Below, in pieces: positions 52,443 to 60,767 of a stretch of 64,000 nucleotides of DNA; position 1 is the first letter of the stretch; every line of letters starts with the position of its first letter. The notes under the pieces are model-generated. The model saw nothing but the letters and a program-made list of their open reading frames with translations, did not search any database and had not been told where the DNA came from. The stretch comes from Nocardia stercoris (lineage in GTDB: Bacteria; Actinomycetota; Actinomycetes; Mycobacteriales; Mycobacteriaceae). Both the position numbers and the translations under genes were made by a program. The stretch is taken from contig NZ_RFFH01000019.1 in the NCBI RefSeq assembly GCF_003696265.1, positions 52,800-116,799 on the forward strand. The letters run 5' to 3'.

Positions 52443-53776
52443 CGCGGAACCGCCATCGGAAGGGTCACGGTCACGACAGTAGGTCCGCCCGGCGGGCTGT
52501 CGACAGTGAGGGCGCCGTCCACCGCGCGGGTGCGCTCGGTCAGGCCGGCCAGTCCGCCGTGCGGTGTGGCCACCGCGCCGCCGCGGCCGTTGTCCCGGAC
52601 CGTCAGCTCGAGGCCGGTGCCGTCGGGCCGCACCAGCAGCTCGGCGCGGTCTGCGCCGGCGTGCCGGACCACGTTCGTCAGCAGTTCGGCGGCCGCGAAA
52701 TAGGCGGTGGCCTCGATCGCCGGCTCCGGGCGGGCCGGCAGATCGACGTCCAGCTCGACGGGGACCGCGCAGCGGGCGGCCAGGGTTTCCAGGGCCGGTG
52801 CCAAGCCCAGGTCCAGGGCCGGTGGGTGGATGCCGCGGACCAGTTCCCGCAGCTCGGTCAGCGCTTCCTTCGCGTCGGTGCGGGCCTGGGCGATCAGGCC
52901 GGTGGCGTCGCCGCCGGTCGTGAGGCGTTCCTCGGCGCGGCCCAGGGCCATGGCGATGGCGACCAGCCGGGCCTGGGTGCCGTCGTGCAGGTCTCGCTCC
53001 AGGCGCTGCACGGTGGACGCGGCGTTCTCCAGGGCGATCCGGCGGCCGGCCTGCAGTTCGAGCAGCCGGCGGTCGCGCGCGGTGGGGGTGAGCAGGAGGC
53101 GGGCCAGGCCCAGGTGCAGGAGGCAGAGCCCGCGCAGCAGCCAGGGCAGGACGAGCAGGGCCACCAGCCCGATGGCAGCGATCAGCAGCGTCCGCGGGAA
53201 GGTGTCGAAGTAGAAGTCGCCGAACTGGAACACCGAATTATGTGTGTGCCCTTGGTCGTCCACCGACTTCGGGTGGAAGACCACGGTGGTCACCGGTGCC
53301 GTCACCAGGATCGCCGTCGTGAAGACCGCGACGCAGGCCGCGATCCCCGTTCCGAAGCCGAGCAGGACCTCGACGACCACGAACAGCAGTCCGCGCCAGC
53401 CCGGCGCATCGCCGAACGCGCTGCCCAGCCAGCCGAAAAAGCCACGGCGCGCCCGGAATTCGGCCGGGCCGGGCAGGTCGTCATCGAGTAGTACCCGGAC
53501 GACCGGACGGTGGATCGACCCCCAGGTCCGCCCGCTCAGCACGAGCACCGCCAGCGGCGCGCCCGCCAGGAACGGTGACAGGAACACGGCGGCGAGCAGG
53601 CCGGCGTACAGGTACGCCAACAGCACGCCGCTGAGCACGAACGCGAACAGCAAGTAGCACAGGTCTTTCCACGGCCGGGCGCGGAACGGGGCCCGCAGGA
53701 CGGTGCGTAGCAGCCGCGCCGGTTCCGGTGCGGCGGATGCGATCGCGGCCGGCGGTACGGCAAGGGTCTCGGTCAT
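52439..53776 (-). CDS. Sensor histidine kinase (HisKA_3 type)
   Basis: A 445-residue membrane kinase. Four or so membrane helices (35-80, 135-175, 200-225) surround a Sensor-type domain, and the dimerisation helix carries phospho-acceptor His264 in RDLHDGTQARL. The HATPase has the N box ELLTNVVRHA and G boxes DNGRGG and GGLAGL. It phosphorylates the overlapping response regulator. The signal is unknown; architecture is like DesK/LiaS. Start at ATG 53776, or ATG 53785 three codons earlier. It is divergent from the methyltransferase gene. Confidence 0.9.
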   Translation of the reverse strand: MTETLAVPPAAIASAAPEPARLLRTVLRAPFRARPWKDLCYLLFAFVLSGVLLAYLYAGLLAAVFLSPFLAGAPLAVLVLSGRTWGSIHRPVVRVLLDDDLPGPAEFRARRGFFGWLGSAFGDAPGWRGLLFVVVEVLLGFGTGIAACVAVFTTAILVTAPVTTVVFHPKSVDDQGHTHNSVFQFGDFYFDTFPRTLLIAAIGLVALLVLPWLLRGLCLLHLGLARLLLTPTARDRRLLELQAGRRIALENAASTVQRLERDLHDGTQARLVAIAMALGRAEERLTTGGDATGLIAQARTDAKEALTELRELVRGIHPPALDLGLAPALETLAARCAVPVELDVDLPARPEPAIEATAYFAAAELLTNVVRHAGADRAELLVRPDGTGLELTVRDNGRGGAVATPHGGLAGLTERTRAVDGALTVDSPPGGPTVVTVTLPMAVPR

Positions 53777-53888
53777 GGTTTCCATGCTGGCCGGGGACGC
53801 CCCGGTCGTTCGAGGGCGCAGCCCCGTGGATCGGGGGTAGTGCTGGCCACACCCTAGGCCCTTCCCGGACCCGGTTACGATCTCCCGG

Positions 53889-54563
53889 ATGAACACCCCA
53901 GCGCCCGACGACGCCCAGGGGCCCACCGAATGGGGTGAGCACCCGCACGGGGTCGGGCCATACGTGGACGAATTCGGTTGCGCGCCACCGGAAGACCCGC
54001 GTCTCGACCCCGAACTGCTGGCCCACGGCGACCGGCGCAACGTGGTCGACGCCTACCGCTACTGGACGCGGGAGGCGATCGTCGCCGACATCGACCGCCG
54101 CCGGCACCCGTTGCACATCGCGATCGAGAATTTCGGCCATGACGCCAATATCGGCACCGTGGTGCGCACCGCGAACGCCTTCGCCGCCGCCGAAGTGCAC
54201 ATCGTCGGCCGTCGGCGCTGGAACCGGCGCGGTGCCATGGTCACCGACCGCTACCAGCACATTCGCCACCACAGCGATATCGGAGAGCTGATGGACTATG
54301 CGGCGGCGCACGGCCTGTCGGTCGTGGCCGTCGACAATGTGCCCGGGTCGGTGCCGTTGGAGACCGCCGAACTGCCTCGCGACTGTCTGCTGCTGTTCGG
54401 TCAAGAGGGGCCCGGCGTGACCGCCGCCGCCCGAGACGCGGCCGTCATGACGGTGTCGATCGCGCAGTTCGGTTCCACTCGCAGTATCAATGCCGGTGTG
54501 GCCGCGGGCATCGCCATGCACGCCTGGATCCGGCGGCACGCCGACCTGACCCAGTCCTGGTGA
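53889..54563 (+). CDS. SpoU/TrmH-family RNA methyltransferase (Rv0380c-like)
   Basis: A 224-residue SPOUT methyltransferase. Motif 1 is NFGHDANIGTVVRTANAF, motif 2 LLFGQEGPGV and motif 3 SIAQFGSTRSINAGVAAGIAMHAW, which form the knotted SAM site. It probably 2'-O-methylates a ribose in tRNA or rRNA. It lacks the N-terminal L30e-like domain of 23S-specific relatives. It corresponds to M. tuberculosis Rv0380c by position. The RNA target is not known. Confidence 0.9.
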   Translation: MNTPAPDDAQGPTEWGEHPHGVGPYVDEFGCAPPEDPRLDPELLAHGDRRNVVDAYRYWTREAIVADIDRRRHPLHIAIENFGHDANIGTVVRTANAFAAAEVHIVGRRRWNRRGAMVTDRYQHIRHHSDIGELMDYAAAHGLSVVAVDNVPGSVPLETAELPRDCLLLFGQEGPGVTAAARDAAVMTVSIAQFGSTRSINAGVAAGIAMHAWIRRHADLTQSW

Positions 54564-54646
54564 GCCCGTAGCGGTTTCGAGTCGCGCCGGAGTGGATCCG
54601 AACAGTACCGCCGTCGGCCGGTGTCGTGGCTGGCACCATGGAACGC

Positions 54647-55741
54647 ATGACTGCGGAGCCCATCGCCACGGCCTGGTCCCAGCGCGCAGATATGGCCGAG
54701 GCCGCCGTCGTGTCCCGGCATCTCCGGAGACTGTGCGTGCCGGGCGTCGAGCTCGCGGTCATCGGTTGGCCCGCCACCCGGGCCGAACGCGGCTTCCTCA
54801 CCTGGGACTACTGGTGGCAGGCGCATCTGGTGGACTGCGCGGTGGACGCGGCCAACCGGTCACCGTCCCCGGAACGCACCAAGCGGATCTCGGCGGTAGC
54901 GCGCGGCATTCGCACCCGCAACCTCACCGGCTGGACCAACCGCTACTACGACGACATGGCCTGGCTGGCACTCGCGCTCGAGCGCGCCGAACGAACCCAA
55001 GGCCTGACCGATCTGCGCCACGGCCTGGCCGCCCTGGAAGCCGACCTCGCCGGCGGCTTCCAGCCGCAGGTGGGTGCGCTGCCGTGGCGCAAAGGCGACG
55101 ACTACTTCAACGCACCCGCCAACGGCCCGGCCGGTATCGCGCTGGCCCGGTTCGGCCACACCGAACTGGCCCTGGAGATCTCCGACTGGCTGGACAAGAA
55201 CCTGCGCGACGGCGACTCCGGCCTGATCCTCGACGGCATCCACCTACCCGGCGGCGAGATCGAGCGGCCCACCTTCACCTACTGCCAGGGGGTGGTGCTC
55301 GGGCTGGAGACCGAACTGGCCCTGCGCACCGGCGAGACCCGGCACGTCGAGCGGGCGCAACGCCTGCTGGACGCGGTCGACGAACACCTCACCCACGACG
55401 GTGTGGTGGCCGGTGGCGGCGGGGGCGACGGCGGCCTGTTCAACGGCATCCTGCTGCGCTACCTGGGCCTGGTCGCGGTCATGCTGCCGGGCGCCGACGT
55501 CGCGCAGGTCGCCACCCGGCGCACGGCCGCCCGAATCGTGCTGGCCTCCGCCCGCGCGGCCTGGGACCACCGGCTCGAAGTCGAGGGCGAACCGCTGTTC
55601 GGCCCGGACTGGACACACGCCGCCCAGCTCCCGGGCAGTAACGACCTGCTGTCCGCGCGCCCGGAACGGGCGCTGTCGGTGCAGCTGTCGGGCTGGCTGG
55701 CGATGGAGGCGGCGTACCTGGTGAGCGCCGCCGGTTACTGA
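54647..55741 (+). CDS. Glycoside hydrolase family 76-like protein (Rv0365c-like)
   Basis: A 364-residue alpha-helical-barrel protein with the GH76 catalytic Asp pair in YYDDMAWLALALER near residue 98. Further barrel helices include GPAGIALARFG, YCQGVVLGLE and GGLFNGILLRYLG. GH76 enzymes cut alpha-1,6-mannan, which would suit turnover of lipomannan-type glycans, but no signal peptide is seen, so the site of action is uncertain. It is the counterpart of Rv0365c. Starts at ATG 54647, ATG 54638 or GTG 54626 cannot be separated. It overlaps the convergent DedA gene by 7 bp. Confidence 0.82.
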   Translation: MTAEPIATAWSQRADMAEAAVVSRHLRRLCVPGVELAVIGWPATRAERGFLTWDYWWQAHLVDCAVDAANRSPSPERTKRISAVARGIRTRNLTGWTNRYYDDMAWLALALERAERTQGLTDLRHGLAALEADLAGGFQPQVGALPWRKGDDYFNAPANGPAGIALARFGHTELALEISDWLDKNLRDGDSGLILDGIHLPGGEIERPTFTYCQGVVLGLETELALRTGETRHVERAQRLLDAVDEHLTHDGVVAGGGGGDGGLFNGILLRYLGLVAVMLPGADVAQVATRRTAARIVLASARAAWDHRLEVEGEPLFGPDWTHAAQLPGSNDLLSARPERALSVQLSGWLAMEAAYLVSAAGY

Positions 55742-56394
55742 CTCGCGGGGACTTCCACCCCGGCGCACACGCGTTCCACCGGCCGCGACATCTCCAGCCG
55801 GTACTGGCGCAGCCCGATCACGGTGCCGGCGATCAGCCCGGCGACCAGGGTGCCGATCACCGTCGGCAGCAGCCACGACACGCGTTCCAGGAAGCCGCCC
55901 GAATAGAAGCCGATCAGCAGGATGACCGGCGCCCAGAACACCGAACCGAGCACACTGGCGACGGTGTAGCGGCGGTGATTCATCCCGGCCGCGCCCGCGA
56001 CCAGCGGTGCCAGCGTGCGGATCCACGGAATCCAGCGCGAGACCAGGACCGCGAGGAACCCGTGCCGGTGCAGCATCTTGCCGACCCGTTCGAGATTGTG
56101 CGCGTTCAGATAGCGGCCGTTCTTGCGGGCCACGAGCCGGCTGCCGGTCCGGCCGCCGATGACATAGCCGACCTGGCTGCCCGCGACGGCTGCGATCATC
56201 GCACCCACCGACAGCGCCCAGATCTGGGTCGAGCCCCCCGGCTGTGCGGCCAGCGCGATCCCGGCGGTCAGCAGCAACGAGTCACCGGGCAGGAACAGGC
56301 CGATGATCAGCGCGCATTCCAGGAACACCATCACCAGGACGGCGGTCCACACGACCGCCGGGCCGGCGGACTGGAGGCTGTCCAGACTGTTCAC
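55735..56394 (-). CDS. DedA-family membrane protein (first)
   Basis: A 219-residue DedA/SNARE-associated protein. It has the family pattern FLECALIIGLFLPGDSLLLTAG near the start, GYVIGGRTG, RHGFLAVLVSRWIPWIRTLAPLVAGAAGM in the middle and a late membrane helix. DedA proteins are proposed lipid transporters (undecaprenyl phosphate or phospholipid flipping). I chose GTG 56394, since longer frames run into the preceding DedA gene; TTG 56418 is an alternative. It lies 28 bp after its paralogue. Confidence 0.85.
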   Translation of the reverse strand: MNSLDSLQSAGPAVVWTAVLVMVFLECALIIGLFLPGDSLLLTAGIALAAQPGGSTQIWALSVGAMIAAVAGSQVGYVIGGRTGSRLVARKNGRYLNAHNLERVGKMLHRHGFLAVLVSRWIPWIRTLAPLVAGAAGMNHRRYTVASVLGSVFWAPVILLIGFYSGGFLERVSWLLPTVIGTLVAGLIAGTVIGLRQYRLEMSRPVERVCAGVEVPASQ

Positions 56395-56422
56395 TGCGAG
56401 GAGTTCCGTCGCCTGCAAGGGT

Positions 56423-57121
56423 TCAGCGGGTTTCGCGGGCCGCGACCGGCTCGGGGGCGTCGGTCTTGGCGAGCAGCTTGCGGGCGAAGGAGATGATGGC
56501 CGGCAGGATCGAGACGAACACGATCGCCAGGAAGATCGACTCCACGTGGTTCTTGATGAAGTCGACGTTGCCGAGGAAGTAACCCAGGATGGTGACGCCG
56601 CCACCCCACAGCACGGCACCGATGATGTCGACTGTGGCGAACTTGCGGTAGTCCATCTGCGAGACACCGGCCAGGACCGGCATGAAGGTCCGGACCACCG
56701 GGACGAACCGGGCCAGGACGATCGTCTTCGGCCCGTACTTCTCGAAGAAGGCGTGCGTCTCGGTGACGTAGTGCTTCTTGAAGAAGCGGCTGTCCTCCTT
56801 CTGGAACAGCGCGGGACCGATGGCCCGGCCGATCCAGTAGCCGCACTGGTCACCGGCCCACGCGGTCAATGCCACGGCCGGGACGAGCACCCAGATCGAC
56901 ACCGGATGTGGGGTCTGCGCGGCGAGCAGGCCGCCGGTGAACAGCAGCGAGTCGCCCGGGAGCAGCGGGAACAGCAGACCGGTCTCGATGAAGACGATCA
57001 TCATGATCGCCGGTAGCACCGCGTGCTTCAAACCGGTTTCGGTGAGCAGGTGCATCGGATCCAGCAGCCCCTTGATACCGGAGCTGCTGGCGAGAACGTC
57101 GGACACGGCCAGCAGGGTCAC
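56423..57121 (-). CDS. DedA-family membrane protein (second, Rv0364-like)
   Basis: A 232-residue DedA protein: FIETGLLFPLLPGDSLLFTGG, GYWIGRAIG, YGPKTIVLARFVPVVRTFMPVLAG and a C-terminal helix before a Lys/Arg-rich end. Its position divergent from fba matches M. tuberculosis Rv0364. It forms a tandem pair with the previous entry. GTG 57121 has GGCCGG upstream, a weak site. Confidence 0.88.
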   Translation of the reverse strand: MTLLAVSDVLASSSGIKGLLDPMHLLTETGLKHAVLPAIMMIVFIETGLLFPLLPGDSLLFTGGLLAAQTPHPVSIWVLVPAVALTAWAGDQCGYWIGRAIGPALFQKEDSRFFKKHYVTETHAFFEKYGPKTIVLARFVPVVRTFMPVLAGVSQMDYRKFATVDIIGAVLWGGGVTILGYFLGNVDFIKNHVESIFLAIVFVSILPAIISFARKLLAKTDAPEPVAARETR

Positions 57122-57211
57122 CCGGCCTACAGTACCGGGCGACCGAATATTCCGCCCAACCTCGCGGCAGCTTCGAAGGCACTATCGGGCAAGGTCACAG
57201 GCTGTCCTCAG

Positions 57212-57225
57212 GTGGTTGCAACCAC
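57212..57225. promoter_or_regulatory. 14-bp palindrome in the dedA/fba control region
   Basis: GTGGTTGCAACCAC is a perfect palindrome 96 bp upstream of fba and 91 bp upstream of the divergent DedA start. A regulator controlling one or both genes is likely, but I cannot name it. A -10-like TAGTGT occurs near 57270. Confidence 0.5.
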
Positions 57226-57320
57226 GGTGAACCGATGGGCCGGGTTCCCACGAGTGGGTGCCGGACCTTAGTGTATGACCCGACACATCCCTTTTCACCC
57301 CCGCACACGGAGGTCACTGC

Positions 57321-58358
57321 ATGCCTATCGCGACTCCGGAGGTCTACGCCGAGATGCTCGGCCGGGCCAAAGAGAACTCGTTCGCGTTCCCGGCCATCAA
57401 CTGCACGTCGTCGGAGACGGTCAACGCGGCTATCCGGGGCTTCGCCGAGGCCGGCAGTGACGGGATCATCCAGTTCTCCACCGGTGGCGCCGAGTTCGCC
57501 TCGGGCCAGGCCGTCAAGGACATGGTGACGGGTGCGGTCGCGCTCGCCGAGTTCGCGAACGTGGTCGCCGCCAAGTACGACGTGACCATCGCGCTGCACA
57601 CCGACCACTGCCCGAAGGACAAGCTGGACACCTTCGTGCGCCCGCTGATCGCGATCTCCGCCGACCGCGTGCGCGCCGGCGGCCTGCCGCTGTTCCAGTC
57701 GCACATGTGGGACGGTTCGGCCATCGCCATCGACGAGAACCTGGAGATCGCCAAGGAACTGCTGAAGCAGTGTGCCGCGGCGAACATCATCCTCGAGGTC
57801 GAGATCGGCGTCGTCGGTGGTGAAGAGGACGGTGTCGAGGCCGAGATCAACGACAAGCTGTACACCTCGCCGGAGGACTTCGCCAAGACCATCGACGCCC
57901 TGGGCGCCGGCGAGAACGGCAAGTACCTGCTGGCCGCCACCTTCGGCAACGTGCACGGCGTGTACAAGCCGGGCAACGTGGTGCTCAAGCCCGAGGTGCT
58001 GGCCGAGGGCCAGCGCGTCGCGTCGGCCAAGCTCGGCCTGGCCGAGGGCAGCAAGCCGTTCGACTTCGTGTTCCACGGCGGTTCGGGCTCGCTGAAGTCG
58101 GAGATCGAGGACTCGCTGCGCTTCGGCGTGGTGAAGATGAACGTCGACACCGACACCCAGTACGCCTTCACCCGTCCGGTCGCCGGCCACATGTTCGCCA
58201 ACTACGACGGCGTGCTGAAGGTCGACGGCGAGGTCGGCAACAAGAAGGTCTACGACCCGCGCAGCTACCTGAAGAAGGCCGAGACCTCGATGGCCGAGCG
58301 CGTCGTGGAGGCGTGCCGCGACCTGAAGTCGGCCGGCCGTTCCGTCAGCGCCAAGTAG
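57321..58358 (+). CDS. fba: Class II fructose-1,6-bisphosphate aldolase
   Basis: A 345-residue zinc aldolase splitting fructose bisphosphate into DHAP and glyceraldehyde phosphate. Zinc and catalytic motifs are ALHTDHCPKD, the Glu/His segment in LEVEIGVVGGEEDG, FGNVHGVYKPGNV, and phosphate-binding FHGGSGS with NVDTDTQYAFTRPV. ACGGAGGT before ATG 57321 is a strong ribosome site. It is orthologous to Rv0363c, an essential glycolytic enzyme in M. tuberculosis. Confidence 0.96.
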   Translation: MPIATPEVYAEMLGRAKENSFAFPAINCTSSETVNAAIRGFAEAGSDGIIQFSTGGAEFASGQAVKDMVTGAVALAEFANVVAAKYDVTIALHTDHCPKDKLDTFVRPLIAISADRVRAGGLPLFQSHMWDGSAIAIDENLEIAKELLKQCAAANIILEVEIGVVGGEEDGVEAEINDKLYTSPEDFAKTIDALGAGENGKYLLAATFGNVHGVYKPGNVVLKPEVLAEGQRVASAKLGLAEGSKPFDFVFHGGSGSLKSEIEDSLRFGVVKMNVDTDTQYAFTRPVAGHMFANYDGVLKVDGEVGNKKVYDPRSYLKKAETSMAERVVEACRDLKSAGRSVSAK

Positions 58359-58409
58359 TCGGAAACGGTAGGGGCGGCGGACGATTCGGCACTTGTCAGG
58401 TAATTCCAC

Positions 58410-59528
58410 ATGAGTCTGGATGTCCGGGTACTGGGCCCGGTACGCATGCTGGTCGGTGGCGAACCGATCCAGGTGGGTGGGCCGAAGCCGCGGGCGCTGC
58501 TCGCCGCCCTTACCGTGAACCGTCGCCGGGCGGTGTCCTCACAGGCACTGGCCGACATCGTCTGGAACGAGGAGCCGCCGGACTCCTATCAGGCGAGCCT
58601 GCAGGTGTTCGTCTCCAATATCCGCAAGATGCTGCGCAATGCGGGCATCGATTCGGCGGCGGTGCTGCGCACCGAGTCGGCGGGGTATCGGCTCGAAATC
58701 GCAGACGCCGACTGCGATCTGGGCCGTTTCGAGGCGGCACGGCGTGCCGGTGACGAGGCCGCCGGTGCCGGTGATCCCGCGGCCGCGTCGGTGAAATACA
58801 CTGCGGCGCTGGATGAATGGTCCGGGAAGGCGCTGAGCGACCTGTCCGGTCTGGGCTTCGCCGACACCTTCGCCACCGCCATGGACGAGGAGCGGTTGCA
58901 GGTGGTGTCGGCGCGGATCGACGCCGAGATCGCCTGTGGCCGTGCGACCGGCGTGGTCGGTGAACTCAAGCGCGCCACCACCGAGCATCCGCTGCGGGAA
59001 CCGCTGTGGGTGCAGTTGATCACGGCGCTGTCGCTGTCCGGCCGACAGGCCGACGCGCTGGACGCGTGCCGTCAGGTGCGGGCGCTGCTCGCCGACGAAC
59101 TGGGGATCGACCCGGGCCCGGCACTGGTCGAGGTGGAGCGGCGGGTACTGCGGCAGGAGCCGCTCGATATCGTCGCGGTCGCCCAGGTCGAGCGCCTGGC
59201 CAAGTCCATGACCGAGACGGTCACCGAGGTGCCGCTGGCCGCGCGCAGCGGGCGGCTGCGGTTGTCCGACGGCCGGGTGGCGCGGATCGGGCCCGCCGGC
59301 TTGAAGATCGGCCGGATGACCGACAACGATCTGGTGCTCGACGACCCGAAGGCCAGCCGGTATCACGCCCAGATCTGGTCCAGTCGAGCCGGATTGCTGA
59401 TCAAGGACCTCAATTCCGCGAACGGCATCTACCTCAACGAGGAGCCGATCGAGTCCGGGGCCGTGATCGGTGACGGTGATGCGATCCGGATCGGTTCCAC
59501 CGTCCTGGTTTTCGAGGCGGACAACTGA
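58410..59528 (+). CDS. EmbR-like SARP/BTAD regulator with FHA domain
   Basis: A 372-residue regulator with an OmpR-type DNA-binding domain (1-95, VRVLGPVRMLVGGEPIQVGGP). A BTAD helical domain (about 100-250) follows, then a C-terminal FHA domain (about 285-368) with the phosphothreonine-binding pattern IGRMTDNDLVLDD, SRYHAQI, LNSANGIYLN. This is the EmbR layout: a Ser/Thr kinase phosphorylates a partner or the regulator itself and tunes cell-wall genes. The targets here are unknown. It begins 51 bp after fba, possibly by read-through. Confidence 0.85.
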   Translation: MSLDVRVLGPVRMLVGGEPIQVGGPKPRALLAALTVNRRRAVSSQALADIVWNEEPPDSYQASLQVFVSNIRKMLRNAGIDSAAVLRTESAGYRLEIADADCDLGRFEAARRAGDEAAGAGDPAAASVKYTAALDEWSGKALSDLSGLGFADTFATAMDEERLQVVSARIDAEIACGRATGVVGELKRATTEHPLREPLWVQLITALSLSGRQADALDACRQVRALLADELGIDPGPALVEVERRVLRQEPLDIVAVAQVERLAKSMTETVTEVPLAARSGRLRLSDGRVARIGPAGLKIGRMTDNDLVLDDPKASRYHAQIWSSRAGLLIKDLNSANGIYLNEEPIESGAVIGDGDAIRIGSTVLVFEADN

Positions 59529-59572
59529 CGGTCCGGTAGCCGGCCGGGCCCGTGCCCGCCGACTGCCGGAAG

Positions 59573-60601
59573 TCAGCTGAGCTGGACCTGGGCCAGAGCC
59601 CGGCCGAACAGCTTCTTGCCCTCGCTGGTGCCGCTCAGCAGGATCTGGGCGGTCCGGCGCACCGGGTCCAGCGATTTCACCTTGCCGGTGAACTCGATCT
59701 CGGTCGCGCCGATCTGCTGCACCGGAACGAAACCGGAGAACCGGAAGCTCAGGCTCTCGATGGCGCTCGGGTCGTCCAGCCAGGAGCTCAGGAAGTCGGC
59801 GGCCAGGCCCAGGGTGAGCATGCCGTGCGCCACCACGGTCGGCAGACCCGCGACCTCGGCGGCCCGGTCACTGAAGTGGATCGGGTTGTGGTCGCCGGAG
59901 ACACCGGCGTAGTTGACCAGGTCGCCGCGGGTCACCGAGCGGATCCCGATCGGCAGTTCGTCGCCGACCGACAGGTCCTCGAACCGCGGCCGGGTGTTGA
60001 CCACGGTGTTCGCCCGGGCGTCGGCGAGTTCGCGCGGCGCGGCCGCGTCGGCCGGATCGATCTCCACCAGTCCGGCGGTCTCGTCGGGGGTCAGGTGCAT
60101 GACCACGCCCTCGATCATCGACAGGACCTCGGGGGGCAATTCACCGCTGCGGGCGACGAGCTGGACGGTCGCGCTCTGCCGCACCACGCCGTCGGTGCCG
60201 ATGAAACTGACCTTCACCGTGACGAAGTCGCTGCCGCGCACATTGCGGATCGACGGGATCTCGATCTGCGCGTGCACCCGGTCACCCGCCACCAGCGGCT
60301 GATACAGCTCGAAGATCTGCTCCACCTGCAGCACCAGGGAGATGTCGAAATCCTCGAACACTGTCTCGAACAGCGCCCGGGTCGGGTGGAAGCCGATCGC
60401 CGACGCGAACGTCGGGGGCGCGATCACCCCGTCGAAACCCAGCTTCGCCGCGTGCAGTTCGGAGATATGCGCCGGATGCGAATTCTGAACCGCCCGAGCG
60501 TATTCACGGACCTTTTCGCGACCCACCTCGTAGTGGTCGGGCAGCCGGTAGAACTTGCCCGCCACATCGGGTGCCGTTGCTTCGGGTGACTGCTCCGGCA
60601 T
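59573..60601 (-). CDS. Fused HadA/HadB-type (3R)-hydroxyacyl dehydratase
   Basis: A 342-residue double hot-dog protein. The N-terminal half (about 10-150) resembles HadA (VAPPTFAS-like IAPPTFAS, ISLVLQVEQIF, VAGDRVHAQIEI). The C-terminal half carries the catalytic hydratase motif SGDHNPIHFS followed by VVAHGMLTLGLA, as in HadB. In M. tuberculosis HadA and HadB are separate FAS-II dehydratase subunits for mycolic-acid chains; here one chain would hold both. ATG 60601 is set by GAGGAG nine bases upstream, not the TTG at 60634. Confidence 0.85.
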   Translation of the reverse strand: MPEQSPEATAPDVAGKFYRLPDHYEVGREKVREYARAVQNSHPAHISELHAAKLGFDGVIAPPTFASAIGFHPTRALFETVFEDFDISLVLQVEQIFELYQPLVAGDRVHAQIEIPSIRNVRGSDFVTVKVSFIGTDGVVRQSATVQLVARSGELPPEVLSMIEGVVMHLTPDETAGLVEIDPADAAAPRELADARANTVVNTRPRFEDLSVGDELPIGIRSVTRGDLVNYAGVSGDHNPIHFSDRAAEVAGLPTVVAHGMLTLGLAADFLSSWLDDPSAIESLSFRFSGFVPVQQIGATEIEFTGKVKSLDPVRRTAQILLSGTSEGKKLFGRALAQVQLS

Positions 60602-60686
60602 AACTACGAACTCCTCGGGTATCTCAGCGGACAAGGCATGCTATCGAGACGACGGCGGTCGCACCGGACTTCTTCACGGATCGTTC

Positions 60687-60726
60687 CCGAAGGGCCCGTA
60701 GACCTTACGGTCGCCGAGCCCTTCGG
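60687..60726 (-). terminator. Branched hairpin after the Rv0361-like gene
   Basis: CCGAAGGGC (60687-60695) pairs with GCCCTTCGG (60718-60726). The loop holds an inner GACC-ttac-GGTC stem. It lies 41 bp beyond the stop at 60768 and before the HadA/HadB start. Confidence 0.6.
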
Positions 60727-60767
60727 GGATGTGTGCGGTCCGGGCGGACCGCCCCGCCGGGGCGCGG

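Noticed and set aside
55735..56853. 372-residue form of the first DedA protein
   Set aside because: The extra N-terminal part reads another frame of the preceding DedA gene; the family length fits a start near 56394.
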